DNA of 64,000 bases from Gigaspora margarita. Lineage: Eukaryota; Glomeromycota; Glomeromycetes; Diversisporales; Gigasporaceae. Where the stretch lies: assembly GCA_009809945.1 (NCBI GenBank), contig WTPW01000352.1, positions 170,739 through 234,738 on the forward strand. The letters are read 5' to 3'. The notes beneath the pieces were generated by a model that saw only the letters and a program-made list of their open reading frames with translations, did not search any database and had not been told where the DNA came from. Numbering within the stretch: position 1 is the first letter of the stretch; each line of letters starts with the position of its first letter. A program made the position numbers and the translations under genes. Shown one piece after another: positions 35,888-46,894 of the stretch.

Positions 35888-38800
35888 TTTTTTTCTAAAA
35901 ATATAATAAATATAATATAAGCATAAATAATAATACTTAATATATTGGTTTGAATGAGTGTTATGATTATATAGTTCTATCTGAACATTAATTTGAATTA
36001 CAGTTTGATTAATTAATTAGTCAAGGTCTGTCAAATGACTAAGTTCATAAAAGATTTAATTATAATATTACTTAAGATATATAAATCTTTATAACTCAAT
36101 TTTGTGTATTTTTGCTTTGACATTTTTGATTGGTTGTATCTAAAAATTGTGATCTTAATGTGGAAAGCTTAGATAGATATATATAATATGATTAGGGTTC
36201 AAACCTTTTGACCTGTTTTTTTTGCTATATTTAATAAATAATTTTAGAAAACTGATCTTTTTAGGCTGCTTTTAATTGTTATCAAATTTGCAAAAGTATA
36301 ACTTTTCTACAAATTTCTAGATAGAGTTTTGTGATCCTTGTATTAGTTTTTGAGTTATCTAAATTCCAAAATCAAACAAAACAGGTCAACCAGATAACTG
36401 TGACCCCTTTTTTCTATTTTTATAGATTAAATAACTCAAAATAATAAAAAATCTGAAAACATTTGTGATAATCTATACAGAATTATTATTTATTTGTAAA
36501 TTTTATTATTAATAAAAAAATGCTTGAAAAGGCCAGAATTTTGAAAATCTTGACCAAATATGGTATGCAAAACTGGGTCACCTGATTTGGAACCCTAAAT
36601 ATGATTATGACAATTATTATGATTTAAGTAATTATTACAATTTTTCTGTGATTATCTGCAATTATTGTAATATTTTGGTTATTTGCATTAATACCATTAT
36701 GAATTGATTATCAATATATAAAACCAAGACATTGGGAATTGATACAAAAACAACTGGTTATAACATTTTCAGTCTCCATTGTAACGTGCTTATGATTATT
36801 AAAAATCAACTTTCATGTGTTATGTATCCTATCTGTTTTGATATTAGATTAGCTAGAATATAGATAATATTACTAAAATATAATACTAACCACATTTTGT
36901 ATATTACTAGAATAATATGTTCTATAGTACAATTTTTACAATAACTACTACTAGAATTTTTACAATAACCTAGAAATTATAATAGTTTCAATTCAACTCT
37001 ACAACAATGTGTTACTGAAATAACAATTATACTTACAATCGAAATCAACTTAACTTTAACCAATGCATTTTATATTGGTAAACAAGTCTGGTAGCAAAAT
37101 TTTTTACAATAACTTACAACAAATATAATTTTTTACATAATTTATATTAATTCAATGCAGACTAATTTGACTCTAATCATATACTTTGATTACTGAAATA
37201 ACAAGTGTTTTTCACCAAGAGAATTTATAGCAATTACTCAAACTTAATTGCATAATATGTGTACTAAATAACAAGTAGATTTTGTATTGGAAGAGTTAAT
37301 AGTAATACTACTGCAAGCCAACTCAACTTTAAATGCATACTATTATCTCTAAAATAGTAAGCAAGATCCATAACAATTTTTTACATCAGCTCATATAGTA
37401 GTAAAAATTACAAAATTTCCAATATATACAGTTGCTATCAAAATAGTAAGATCTGTAACACTTAATTTAAATCTAATACAATCTTAACTTTAATTAAATT
37501 TTGTAACAAAATTTTTTATAATAATTCTCAATAAAAATTACAATTCCAATACAATCTTAACCACACACTATAAATTACCAGAATAACAAGTTTTGTTATA
37601 TTAACTTAGTAGAAATTATACAATTTCAATTCACAAACTCAACCTTAACCATGTACTGTATATTACTAGAATAAGTAAATTTTTTACTAGAATTTTTATA
37701 ATAATTCACACTAGAGATCATAATAATGTAATGCTATCTAACTCAATCTTACAACAATTCCTGTTCAAACTAACTCAAATAAGAATTATGATAATTCCAA
37801 TACAAAGTTAACTCAACCTTCCATCATCTACTACACTTTAACTTTGTCCCTCTTTAGTTTCTTTATAATAATCTTCCTTACTTATTATATACTTTTTTTC
37901 TTTTTTTTTACTATTATCTAAATTTTTTTCTATTTCATAGCTCCCTGCTTTAACACGATGCTTTTACTTGTTATTTTAATATGAAATTTTCAAAAATTTT
38001 TTAGGGCCTTTTGTTAGGGGGTTTTTTTGGGGTTAGGTTAGGGTTTAAGGTTAGTTTTAATAATAAAAGAGTATAAATGGATTTTGGTAATGTTTATATT
38101 TTTAAATCAAGGCCCCTAATTTCCAGCTTCAGCCATTTCCAGCTTCAGTCGCGAAACTTATTATTATACCATAGACTATAATGAGAATTAGAAATAATAA
38201 ATAGTTTATCTTTTCATCTTGAATTCATGCGAATAAAAAGTGAAAAAAAAACTGTCGGTAAAATGGGTTGTCGGAAAAAGTGCATTCAATAAAACTTAGT
38301 GTCGAGAAAAGTCACATTAGAAATATGTCATGCCAGAGAAATGTCTTGTTGGAAATATGAGATGTCAGTAAAGAAGCTGTAGAAGGCATAGTAGGTCGAG
38401 GAAATATTCTGTCAACAAAAAGTGCTGTAGATGAAACATTCTGTTAGGGATATAGTGTCGGGAAAATTAGTTGGTGGGGAACTAGCTTTCGGGGAATCAT
38501 ACCGTAATCTTCGCACCACCTATCGCACAATTTATAGAAAATTAATAGATAATATTGTAAATGGCAATATGGACTTATAGAAATAGCATTATAACAATAC
38601 ACATCATCGCGACAAAATTTACTGTAATAAGTTTAATAAGTTTACAGTTTTCACTACATTCAAGATATTATCTGTTATGCATAATTAATTACATTATATA
38701 ACATGATGAAAACATATCTATATGCATATAAGAATGCTAAAATCGGATCGATACGTAAATAATTTGTCATTTACAAAAATTGGAAGAACTTTGAGTACAA

Positions 38801-39067
38801 TTTACTGGTCAATCCATTCCTGGTTTATACATTATTATGAAGTTGAAATTTAATTTTGTTAACAATAAGTCAATAAGTGACGCCTTTCGAAAATAAATAG
38901 GATTTTTCTCAATAGCATTTTTACTATGTTGTATTATAAATCGGAAAAACAAAATATGATTCTCTGATTTTAACTTTGAAACCCCTAAAATGAAAAATCC
39001 TATAAATAAATCAATTTGTGTTATATAAAAAAAAAAGTTATAACTAATGTTTAAAAAAAAAACTCAA

Positions 39068-41061
39068 TTATTTGAAAAGAGAAACTACTTTAGAAATAGC
39101 ATAGCTGATACCTCCAGCATCTGTATGTACAACTGATGCCTTCGTGATTACTTGATATTTTTCATCATGTTTGAGATTAGTTCCAATTAAAGGAAAATAA
39201 CAAATATCGACCATGATTTTATCAGGTTCGTCATCTTCATCTAATGAACATTCCATAAATCCTAGTTCGACCATGTTAGAGTTTTTAAACCATTTATATT
39301 CAACAATCGGCTCTTGAATATTCCGGCGGAAACAGAAAATCGAAATAATTCCACGGATCAGTTCAGTAGCCGTAGATTCAATTTCAACCTTTTTCTGTAG
39401 ATCTTTTATAGTACGATATTGATTAAGGTTATACACAACGAAATCTCGTAATTCTATGATGAATGGATGTTAGCCTTCATTAAGAATTTCTGAAAATCCT
39501 CGATTTTCAAGAACAGAATTAACTAGCTGGCGTAATTTCATAGGGGCAGATTTTGTAACTTCATCGTTTCCAATGCGATTTGTTGAAAATAAATCTATAT
39601 ATTTTAATAATTTTTGTGTTGTTGAAATTAATATTGCTTCCAAAGGTTGCTCTTTTTCATTCTCATTTGTTTCCAGAAATTGCTCATTTTCATCGTCGAT
39701 TTTGAGATATTTATTTGCATTTTCAATGATCATATCAATTACATGACGTTGCAAGATACCTCTAAGTAAGTTTTTACTAGGTTTCTCTCCAGCAGACGAG
39801 CAACCATATTTTTTCAAAAGATCCTTGAAGGCTGTATAATTAATATTAACTTTTTTCAAAGAGCAAAAAATATAAAGTCGAGCTTTTAAATCTTCAATGT
39901 CACTTGTCAACTGACTAATATTATTAGGGTCATTGTCACTAATACGAAAGTTTTTTGCATCAATCCAAGATGAAATTTCTGCAAAATGTTCATCATTACT
40001 AATAGAGGATGAATTAATAAAGTGAGCTTCACGGACAGGAAGTTGAATGAGAATTTTTTTACGTGCAGGTAAGATAGTTGAAGAAATGGATGCATCAGGA
40101 TCCATAATTTTTGCCGTAATATCATCCCATAAGTTTAAACCAAGAATTTGTCTATAAGGTTTAACCTTTGCCAAAATATCTTTTCCAGGCATTTGAAAAT
40201 ATCTTATTAAAGGGATACATTGGTCAAGTGTAGTTTTTAAATCTAAAAAATTCTTTTCAGTCCATTGTTTGAGATCAGAAGGCAGATTCGGAGTTTGTTC
40301 TTTTCCCCATTGAATAACCTTATCCCAAATTTCTGATTCTTTTATTTGTAAATCATCTCGTTTTAAAAGATTTATCAACGCATTTTCGTGGATAGAAGTA
40401 AATTCGTCAGAACCCAATATTATGTTAGGATGTTTCGCAAGGATATCAGTGCAAAAAATTTGTAAAGGCTTAAAATTATTATCTTGAAAACTTGCAGAAT
40501 AAACTTTGGCAAATCTTAATTTAAGCCAAGATGCCTTGTTATCAATAAGATAAGACTGAATGTATTCAACTAATTCTGCAAGACTTAATTTATTGGACGG
40601 AACCAAAAGATTAAATATAGTAGATGGTTCAACCCCTTCAAATGTAATTGTACCGGTGTAAATATATCTATGTTAAAAGATTTTAATTAGTATTGACCAT
40701 AATAGCGATTTTAGCTCACTTAATACTCCGTTTAATTTAAATTTTTAAGGCAATATCTTTATAATAATTAATTTACGCTGAATTTTGTCTCTGGTGTAAT
40801 TTATTTTATTATAAATAAAAAATAAAACACTTACTTTATTAAAACTTTAAAAGCTTCAACAGAAATATCAATAATATTATTCTTTTTAGTTGTTGCTAAT
40901 TTTTGACGAAAGAATGATGAACGTTGATATAAAACTAGTGAATGTAACTTAAAGCTTTGATGGCCGACTTTAACTAAAACGTTATAATCATATTCACTTT
41001 CAAGCAGTTGTGCAAAATCATTGGAGAAACGTCCAAGTAATTTGGTGCTTATTTGCGACAT
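39068..41061 (-). CDS. Gene F: BTB-BACK fused to the gene-G C-terminal domain, with one in-frame stop
   Basis: Minus strand, exon 1 41061-40835 and exon 2 from 40667; intron 40834-40668. Exon 1 is 18 bp shorter than in gene E, an in-frame loss after FFRQKLATTKKNN. BTB and BACK follow gene E almost exactly to SSWID (about 39964). The next codons, AKNFRISDNDPNNI, are those of gene G (its residue 516 onward), so TLDc is replaced by the G C-terminal domain. A TAA at 39470-39472 ends translation at 474 residues, where gene G has a Glu codon. Beyond it the same frame stays open for 133 more codons to a natural stop at 39068, closely matching the G C-terminus. It is either a recently inactivated gene, a truncated protein, or a readthrough case. 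Confidence 0.8.
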
Positions 41062-41697
41062 TTGCAAGTTTAAAGATAGAATTATGGTCATTACAAATGC
41101 AATATATATGTGTGTTTATAGTCACGACATATAAATGTAGTACGAAGCTGTCCCAATTAATTTTTTTTTCGTGTGTTTTATTTTTGGAACATTCGAAAAG
41201 GAAATATTGCTGTATTCTATGATACTAGACATAAAATTAATTCTAGCTTTTATATTACTCGGAAGATAGGTCAAACCCTTACATATAAGAATAAAGCTGT
41301 CTATTCTATGAACTTATAATGCATAATTTTAATTTTGCTAATATTCCTTTACGAAGTCGTATAGAACATTTCTACTATTTATTTTACAAAATTTAGCTCG
41401 CACAAATTTAATAGCTAGACTCGGAGCATTCTCAAGCACCAGCCTAAATACGATTTTCTAGTGATCAAAATAGTGCACAAGTATTAGGACGTAATTGCAA
41501 TCCGAAAATTTTACCAGGTTTGCTTCAGACGGCCATGTGATAGTCCGGATTCAACCTTGGATACCAATTTTTTTAAAATATTTCGGATAAAAGATGCAAT
41601 ATATAAATAATTAATGACCATTGCGAAGTGATAAGATATCACGTTATCTAAAGAAGAACAAGCACATGACCTTTCATCCCATAATACCATCACAGGT
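41062..41697. repeat. Upstream flank of the BTB unit, copy 3, first part
   Basis: Matches 5472 and 25140 onward with small indels. Broken at ATCACAGGT, where the MULE-like element inserted; resumes at 43846. Confidence 0.7.
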
Positions 41698-42280
41698 GCA
41701 AACCTTTCATTTTTGATACGTTTTTGATTTTAAAAAAGTCATGTGACCGCACACTTATATCGACCAATGGGGTTGCAGGTAAGATTCAAAAAAAAATAAT
41801 AAAAAAGCTTGTAGAGAAGGAACATACAATGATTATGGTAGTAAGATTATCAAAATCGGCTTAGTGTATCACGAGATATGCGCTATAAATTTTTTAAATA
41901 ATCGCAAAAGTTTTTACTCAATTCTCGCGATATTCGGAGCCAATCTTGGTGATCCTATCACATTTGGATCGTAGTTTTCTTCTCTACAATCTTTGTTAAA
42001 CATTTAATTAAGGTTAGCATAATAGAAAATTGAGTTTCGATCGAGAAGACCTTTCTTTAGAATCAACCCGTAATCCCATTAAGCGCGGTGGTCACGTAAT
42101 TTTAAAATCTTCATATCTCCTCTTATCTCAAAAAAGTAAGGGTACAGTTAAGGCCGTTTGAATTTAAAGATTCGTTTAACGTCACTTATTTCATATTTGC
42201 TTGGGGGGTAAACAAACACTAAAATTAAACAGACCTAAAATTAGGTTCAAAATGTACCTGATTTGGGTTCATTTATACCC

Positions 42281-42283
<3 letters not shown>

Positions 42284-42347
<64 letters not shown>
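42284..42347. repeat. Poly-T tract, about 64 T
   Basis: Uninterrupted T run directly before the nested hAT element. It could be a retroposed poly-A tail on the minus strand or an assembly-sensitive homopolymer. Confidence 0.9.
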
Positions 42348-42350
<3 letters not shown>

Positions 42351-42449
42351 CTCGTTTGCTATTGGCTTGTTTAATGTCGAGGGGAGCTCCATTGGTGGGG
42401 GGGTGACGTTTAGTGATGTGCCATTTATATGTTACCCAAATTTTTTTAG

Positions 42450-42500
42450 CGTACAGTACGTACAGTACGTACAGTACGTACAGTACGTATAGTACTTATA
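42450..42500. repeat. GTACAGTAC subterminal repeat, left
   Basis: Five or so overlapping ACAGTACGT units after TTTAGCGTA. The mirror block is at 43690-43741. Confidence 0.85.
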
Positions 42501-42955
42501 TATAAAAAAAAATTTTTTTTTTTAAGCGATCCGCGATTCTGCAATATATAAAAAATTAAGATTATATAATAAAGGTATTTAGGTCCAAAAATGAAAATAA
42601 TTACGGATGAGGGCCAAAATAAAAATTCTTACATATAGCGGCCCAATATTACAATTAAGGGCCTGTTCGATCTCCGAGCTATACTAAGCGACTAAGCTAC
42701 AAGACTTCATAGCGTCGCCCAGAAAAAATGGTAGCCTGATTATAATAATTATACAATACCACTAAAATAGCTTTAAGATGCAATTAATTTTTTTACAAGA
42801 AAAAGCTAAAGGTATTATTCACGAATTTCGCTAACAAATTTATGACTTTACGAATTTTAATGTATTGATTAAAAAGATCTTTATACATAAATAAATAATA
42901 CGAATAAAAAGATTTAATATGCGATTATTTTTAACATTAAAATCCTTTGTATTTA

Positions 42956-43218
42956 GGCCGGACCAAGTTGATTATGTGTTACATTACCCCCTCTCCCCTC
43001 CAGAAGAGGGGGGAGGAGGGGTGGTTCCATAGTAAAATTTTAAAAAATTTTTTTTCAAAAAAAAAATTTTTCCGAATTGTTCCATGACTGTATAAAAATT
43101 TTCCGAAATATCCTGTAGCCCTATGTATATTTATCTAAATTTTTTTTACTATGAGGGAGAGGAGGAGCTCTGAGGAGGGGGGGGGTAATGTAAAACACAT
43201 AATCAACTTGGTCTGGCC
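42956..43218. mobile_element. 263-bp TA-flanked MITE (third nesting level)
   Basis: GGCCGGACCAAGTTGATTAT at the left and ATAATCAACTTGGTCTGGCC at the right, TA on both sides. The inner parts carry CCCCTCT / GAGGGGGG tracts in inverted orientation. Confidence 0.85.
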
Positions 43219-43354
43219 TAATTAGCTAAATTAACATTAATAAACAAGAAGCAAAGTATAAAATATTCATTAAACTTAAATAACTTATTTAAACGATTGA
43301 TTGATCAAAATTATATTTTTGTGAATTCAACACGGAAAAAATTCTCGAAATATA

Positions 43355-43605
43355 AGTGAAAGTCAAAAAACGAAAGTCAAAGAGAAGATCAAAGTAAAAT
43401 AAAAATTAGAGTGAAGTCATAGTGAAAGCCAAAATAAAAGTTGAAGATCAAATCAAAGCAAGGAGAGTCAAAGCGAAAATCAAAGTCAAAACGAAAATTA
43501 AAGCGAAGTCAAAGTGAGAGTCAAAGTGAAAGTCAATGTGAAAGTCAAAGCGAGAGTCAAAGTGAAAATCAAAGCGTAAGTCAAAGTCGAAAGCTTCTTC
43601 GGGAA
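43355..43605. repeat. AGTCAAAGTGAA-type 12-bp tandem repeat
   Basis: About twenty imperfect copies of AGTCAAAGYGAA. The Ser-Gln-Glu open frame across it (43441-43626) is produced by the repeat and has no other support. Confidence 0.85.
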
Positions 43606-43689
43606 TTATCTGTGTTGATCAATTAACGAATTTGATTGGTCAATTGGCACATCAGGCAGGCACTCTTAATAAATGATCGGCAAAAATTT

Positions 43690-43741
43690 TAGCGTACAGT
43701 ACGTACAGTACGTACAGTACTGTACGTATAGTACTGTACGT
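43690..43741. repeat. GTACAGTAC subterminal repeat, right
   Basis: Same units as at 42450, with the embedded palindrome GTACAGTACTGTAC. Confidence 0.85.
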
Positions 43742-43845
43742 GGCACATCACTAGTGACGTTAAACGAATTTTTAAATTCAAACGGCCTAAGTGTATCAAA
43801 AAAGTAAGTGCAGGTGTATCAAAAATGAATTTTTGCATCACAGGT

Positions 43846-44330
43846 AAGGCTAAAAGTATGTAGAAATCAGAAGTGGCAAAGACAAGTATAAGAGTTAGGT
43901 ATGACAAATTCAAGTCCTCCCAACCCACCTGAGATGAAGACACGTAATTCCATCATTTTCCTCACTTGCATTTCTTTGTTTGAATTCTTCACTCATAGCC
44001 GACTTGCTTAGGCAGATCGGCTTATCTTTCCATGCAAATTTTTAAATAAGTCAAACCATAAGATACATTTAAATACCATCTTGGGTGCAAGATGGTATAT
44101 TGAATAATTTATATTGTGTATGAAAAATTGAACCATTAGGTGTAAAAGAATTTCCGGAATTATATATCTTAGAGAAGCAGCATGAAACCAGAAAACTGTA
44201 CACTTATGGGAACGATATGCAAATTTAAAGGTAACTGTAATACCAATAAATGTCGTTGCAAAAAAGCTTATGTAAGATGTGGAAGCAATGCCATAGTGGA
44301 AATACGTGTGATAACAAAGCTCAAATAAAT
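43846..44330. repeat. Upstream flank, copy 3, second part, with CXC remnant
   Basis: Resumes the flank after the MULE-like element. Near 44206-44300 it carries the third copy of the cysteine-rich motif (ICKFKGNCNTNKCRCKK followed by AYVRCGS), where one Cys has become Phe. Confidence 0.6.
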
Positions 44331-44539
44331 ACATGCATTAAATTATTATTTGTTATTTCTGCTTTATATGTAATTGATGATTTAATTTGACGCAAGCCAT
44401 AAATTTAAATCTTAAGCATTTCAAAATAAATTTGAAACTTACGCATTTCAAAAATTAAATTTGAATCTGACATAATTCCACGCACATTCTAATTTCACGC
44501 TAAACATAGATATATATATTTATATTAAAAAAAAAAAAA

Positions 44540-46890
44540 AAAGCATTAAAGCATCAGGATTTGATCGAAATTTAGCATTGTTGGACTTTCACTCATTCTT
44601 ACAAAATGATATCCTTTTGGACGTTCTCAAGCAGCTCTTTCAACGAAATTGATAAGGAATCTATTTGCCAGTTTATCAAACAGAGCAAATAAATTCTTTA
44701 TTGAACCCGTTGAAAAGACTCTTTATAATTCGTATTTATCACAAATGTTTGTAAAGCATTCATAATTATAAAATATGCATCAAAATAATCATTTAATTTC
44801 TGTGTATTTTTATTAATAAATTTTTATGCATTTTCTATGTTAATCAGCGATTCTTTTAATTGACCAAATCAGAGGTGTTGACGCAATACCGTAATTGGTC
44901 GTAATTATATAAATTACGGCGTAATTCATTACAATAAATTATAATTATTTTATGGGCTATGGGCTGGCAAAAGTGCAATTTTTTAGTGCCACGTAGGCCC
45001 CTTTATTGTATGTATGAATGCACTTGCATAATATTCCTTTTTAATAAACCTAAAAACCGTCCTTGCTATATATATTCGAATAGTGATTGGATTCGTAATT
45101 AATTTCAGAGTGCTCAAACTATTTAATATACTTAATTTTTCCGAGTTTCTTAAAATTATTCGAATTTTAAAATTATTATTTATAAAGGAAAATATATTTA
45201 ATATGCCAATGGTTAAAGGAAGCTTATTTGAAAATTACTTAATTTGAATCATGATAAATGCATATGTTTATTAATCAGCAAATTTGAGGTCGACTCGACT
45301 TAAACAGACTATTTAACTATTCATTCATGAATAAAGTTGTGACCCCTTAAATGCATGCCTTATGAAAAACCTCCTAAATGCATGTCCTCGCTTAGGCCCA
45401 TCTAGTGTGCTTTCAAACAGAAAATTCTATACAGAAGATGATTGTGATTAGCGCAGAGGAAATTGTATACCGGGACAGAAATGCGATATAAACAAAAAAG
45501 GAAATCTAACAATAAAAATCATAATTTGAGTTACGTACGTACATACGTATGTGCATTGCAGGTCCTTATGATTAAACCTTACATAATAATTGTCTTTGCA
45601 ACGATTCGTGAAAAATTCTATAACAATAGCCAAACAATGAAAAACTACTCAGTCGAAAGACGAGGTTATTTGCTTGAAAGTATGGGTAGGTTCGGTCGGT
45701 TATTGGTCGGTTATTATCGTTAGCTGCTAATAACCGGCGGTTGATTAAAACAATTTAGTAACTTATTCTGATTCAAATAATTATCTGTTCTGTCTGGCTT
45801 GGAACAAAGTGAATTGAATTCTTGTAAAAAGATTTAATAAATATTATAATTTTACGGATTTCCGTCTCGTCAGGGCTGATCCGTGTCAGTTAATAACCGA
45901 TCATAGCAGGTTATAACCTAACCGAGTTCATTTCCCATTGAAAGCCTAAATGCAATACTAAATGACATTTGGCTAAATTTTTTAACACATGGCCACATCG
46001 CATTGCATTTAATAATATTCATAGTTACGAACAATGATTAATAATTAACTTTAACCCGAAATTGTATCATATGGATTGTCGCACAACAAAACAATGCTTA
46101 GAGTATATAATTTTCATATATTCTAAGTATGGTTTTGTTGTACAACAACCTATATGGTAAAGAAATACAAATTTTTAGGCATATAATACAGTATAAAGTA
46201 AATTGAAAATTGTGAAACTTTATATACTCAAAAAAACCGCTGCCAAGCTTAAAATCAAGCACTAAAATTTAAATTGAAACCTCTTTTATACAAATTTATA
46301 AAACATACAAAAAATGTTATAAATAATATAATATATTAAAAGGCGCCAAAGTTTGTTTAATAAGTGTCATACATGAATTTTCTTAAATATATTTCTAGAA
46401 TTACGTATGTTACACATGTAACAATTGTGTGAAAATTGAATTCCGGAGTCGTGTATTCATCTCCGAAAACACGACACAACAGGTTATTTGTTTATTTAAC
46501 ATAATCATATTCAAGTGCGTGACATGATATTTTCTGCAATAGAATGTAATACCTTTGTATTTCCTAAAATTTTTTGCAACTGCATTTATACTCTGTAACC
46601 ACATTTAATGTTCAATGTGGTCAATAATTTTTTTTCAGCTGCTAATTGACTACTTTTACCATCTAAAACGCTTGTGAGGTAAAATAAAAAACATTTTGAA
46701 TTTTTCGTTCATTCCATATACATAATTATTCATTGGTCATGAAAGCTAACGATTAAAATGATACATATGCTTTTTTTTGTTTCCCAGCGGCTAACTATAT
46801 ATGACCAATAACCGTTATCTATTCATATTATATTAAATAATTGGTTATTAATTTTTTTTTCACTAAACGATTCAAAATTTGAGAAATATT
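44540..46890. other. Intergenic region before SHO1
   Basis: AT-rich. I see a hairpin at 46071-46155 (arms around ACAACAAAACAATGCTTAGA and its near-complement), scattered CGGTTATT words near 45690-45910 that may be a degraded MITE, and no supported gene. Confidence 0.5.
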
Positions 46891-46894
46891 CAAT

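Larger units (their letters stand above)
29360..37970. other. 8.6-kb AT-rich gene-free insertion in X1b
   Basis: Unit 1 runs straight from CTGAAATTTTAATTATTTTA (7835) into the right half of the core. In unit 2 the same join is separated by 8.6 kb. I see no long frames, only simple repeats, a partial internal duplication (29980-30250 against 34440-34690), a dispersed hairpin repeat (31370-31610) and small MITEs. Clear terminal repeats for the whole block are not visible. Confidence 0.5.
16916..38513. repeat. Tandem segmental duplication, unit 2 (most complete)
   Basis: Runs from the end of X1b in unit 1 to the end of X1b in unit 2 and contains G, E, the shared upstream flank and both X1 copies. 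Length 21.6 kb including hAT (17030, 26591), MULE-like (21481) and an 8.6-kb AT-rich insertion (29360-37970). Confidence 0.75.
28727..38513. mobile_element. X1b MITE, unit 2, with two insertions
   Basis: Left arm from about 28727 (GTTGCTTGGTTCTCTGAA), right arm 38166-38513 ending GGGAATCATACCGTAATC. Homologous to X1b of unit 1. It is interrupted by a MITE at 28880 and by an 8.6-kb stretch at 29360-37970. The core keeps TTAGGTTAGGGTTTAAGG near 38034. Confidence 0.65.
42411..43753. mobile_element. 1.34-kb hAT element nested in the MULE-like element
   Basis: TIR TAGTGATGTGCCA with complement, perfect TSD GTGACGTT (42403-42410, 43754-43761). Both subterminal regions carry direct GTACAGTAC repeats. 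Contains a smaller TA-flanked MITE. Confidence 0.92.
41698..43836. mobile_element. 2.1-kb MULE-like element with 9-bp TSD
   Basis: Ends GCAAACCTTTCATTTTTGAT and, on the other strand, GCAAAAATTCATTTTTGATA. TSD ATCACAGGT at 41689-41697 and 43837-43845. The uninterrupted homologous site is in units 1 and 2. An inner inverted copy of the right end (GGCCGTTTGAATTTAAA, 42151) lies in the left half. No transposase. Hosts a hAT element. Confidence 0.85.
38514..44520. repeat. Tandem segmental duplication, unit 3 (contracted)
   Basis: G and E are fused by deletion into gene F. The upstream flank follows, split by a MULE-like element, then only the spacer that normally separates X1a from X1b (44380-44500). 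The X1 pair itself is absent. A private insertion of about 395 bp lies at 38549-38944 relative to unit 2. Confidence 0.7.

Noticed and set aside
43441..43626. Ser-Gln-Glu repeat protein
   Set aside because: The frame is generated by a 12-bp tandem repeat inside a non-coding hAT element.
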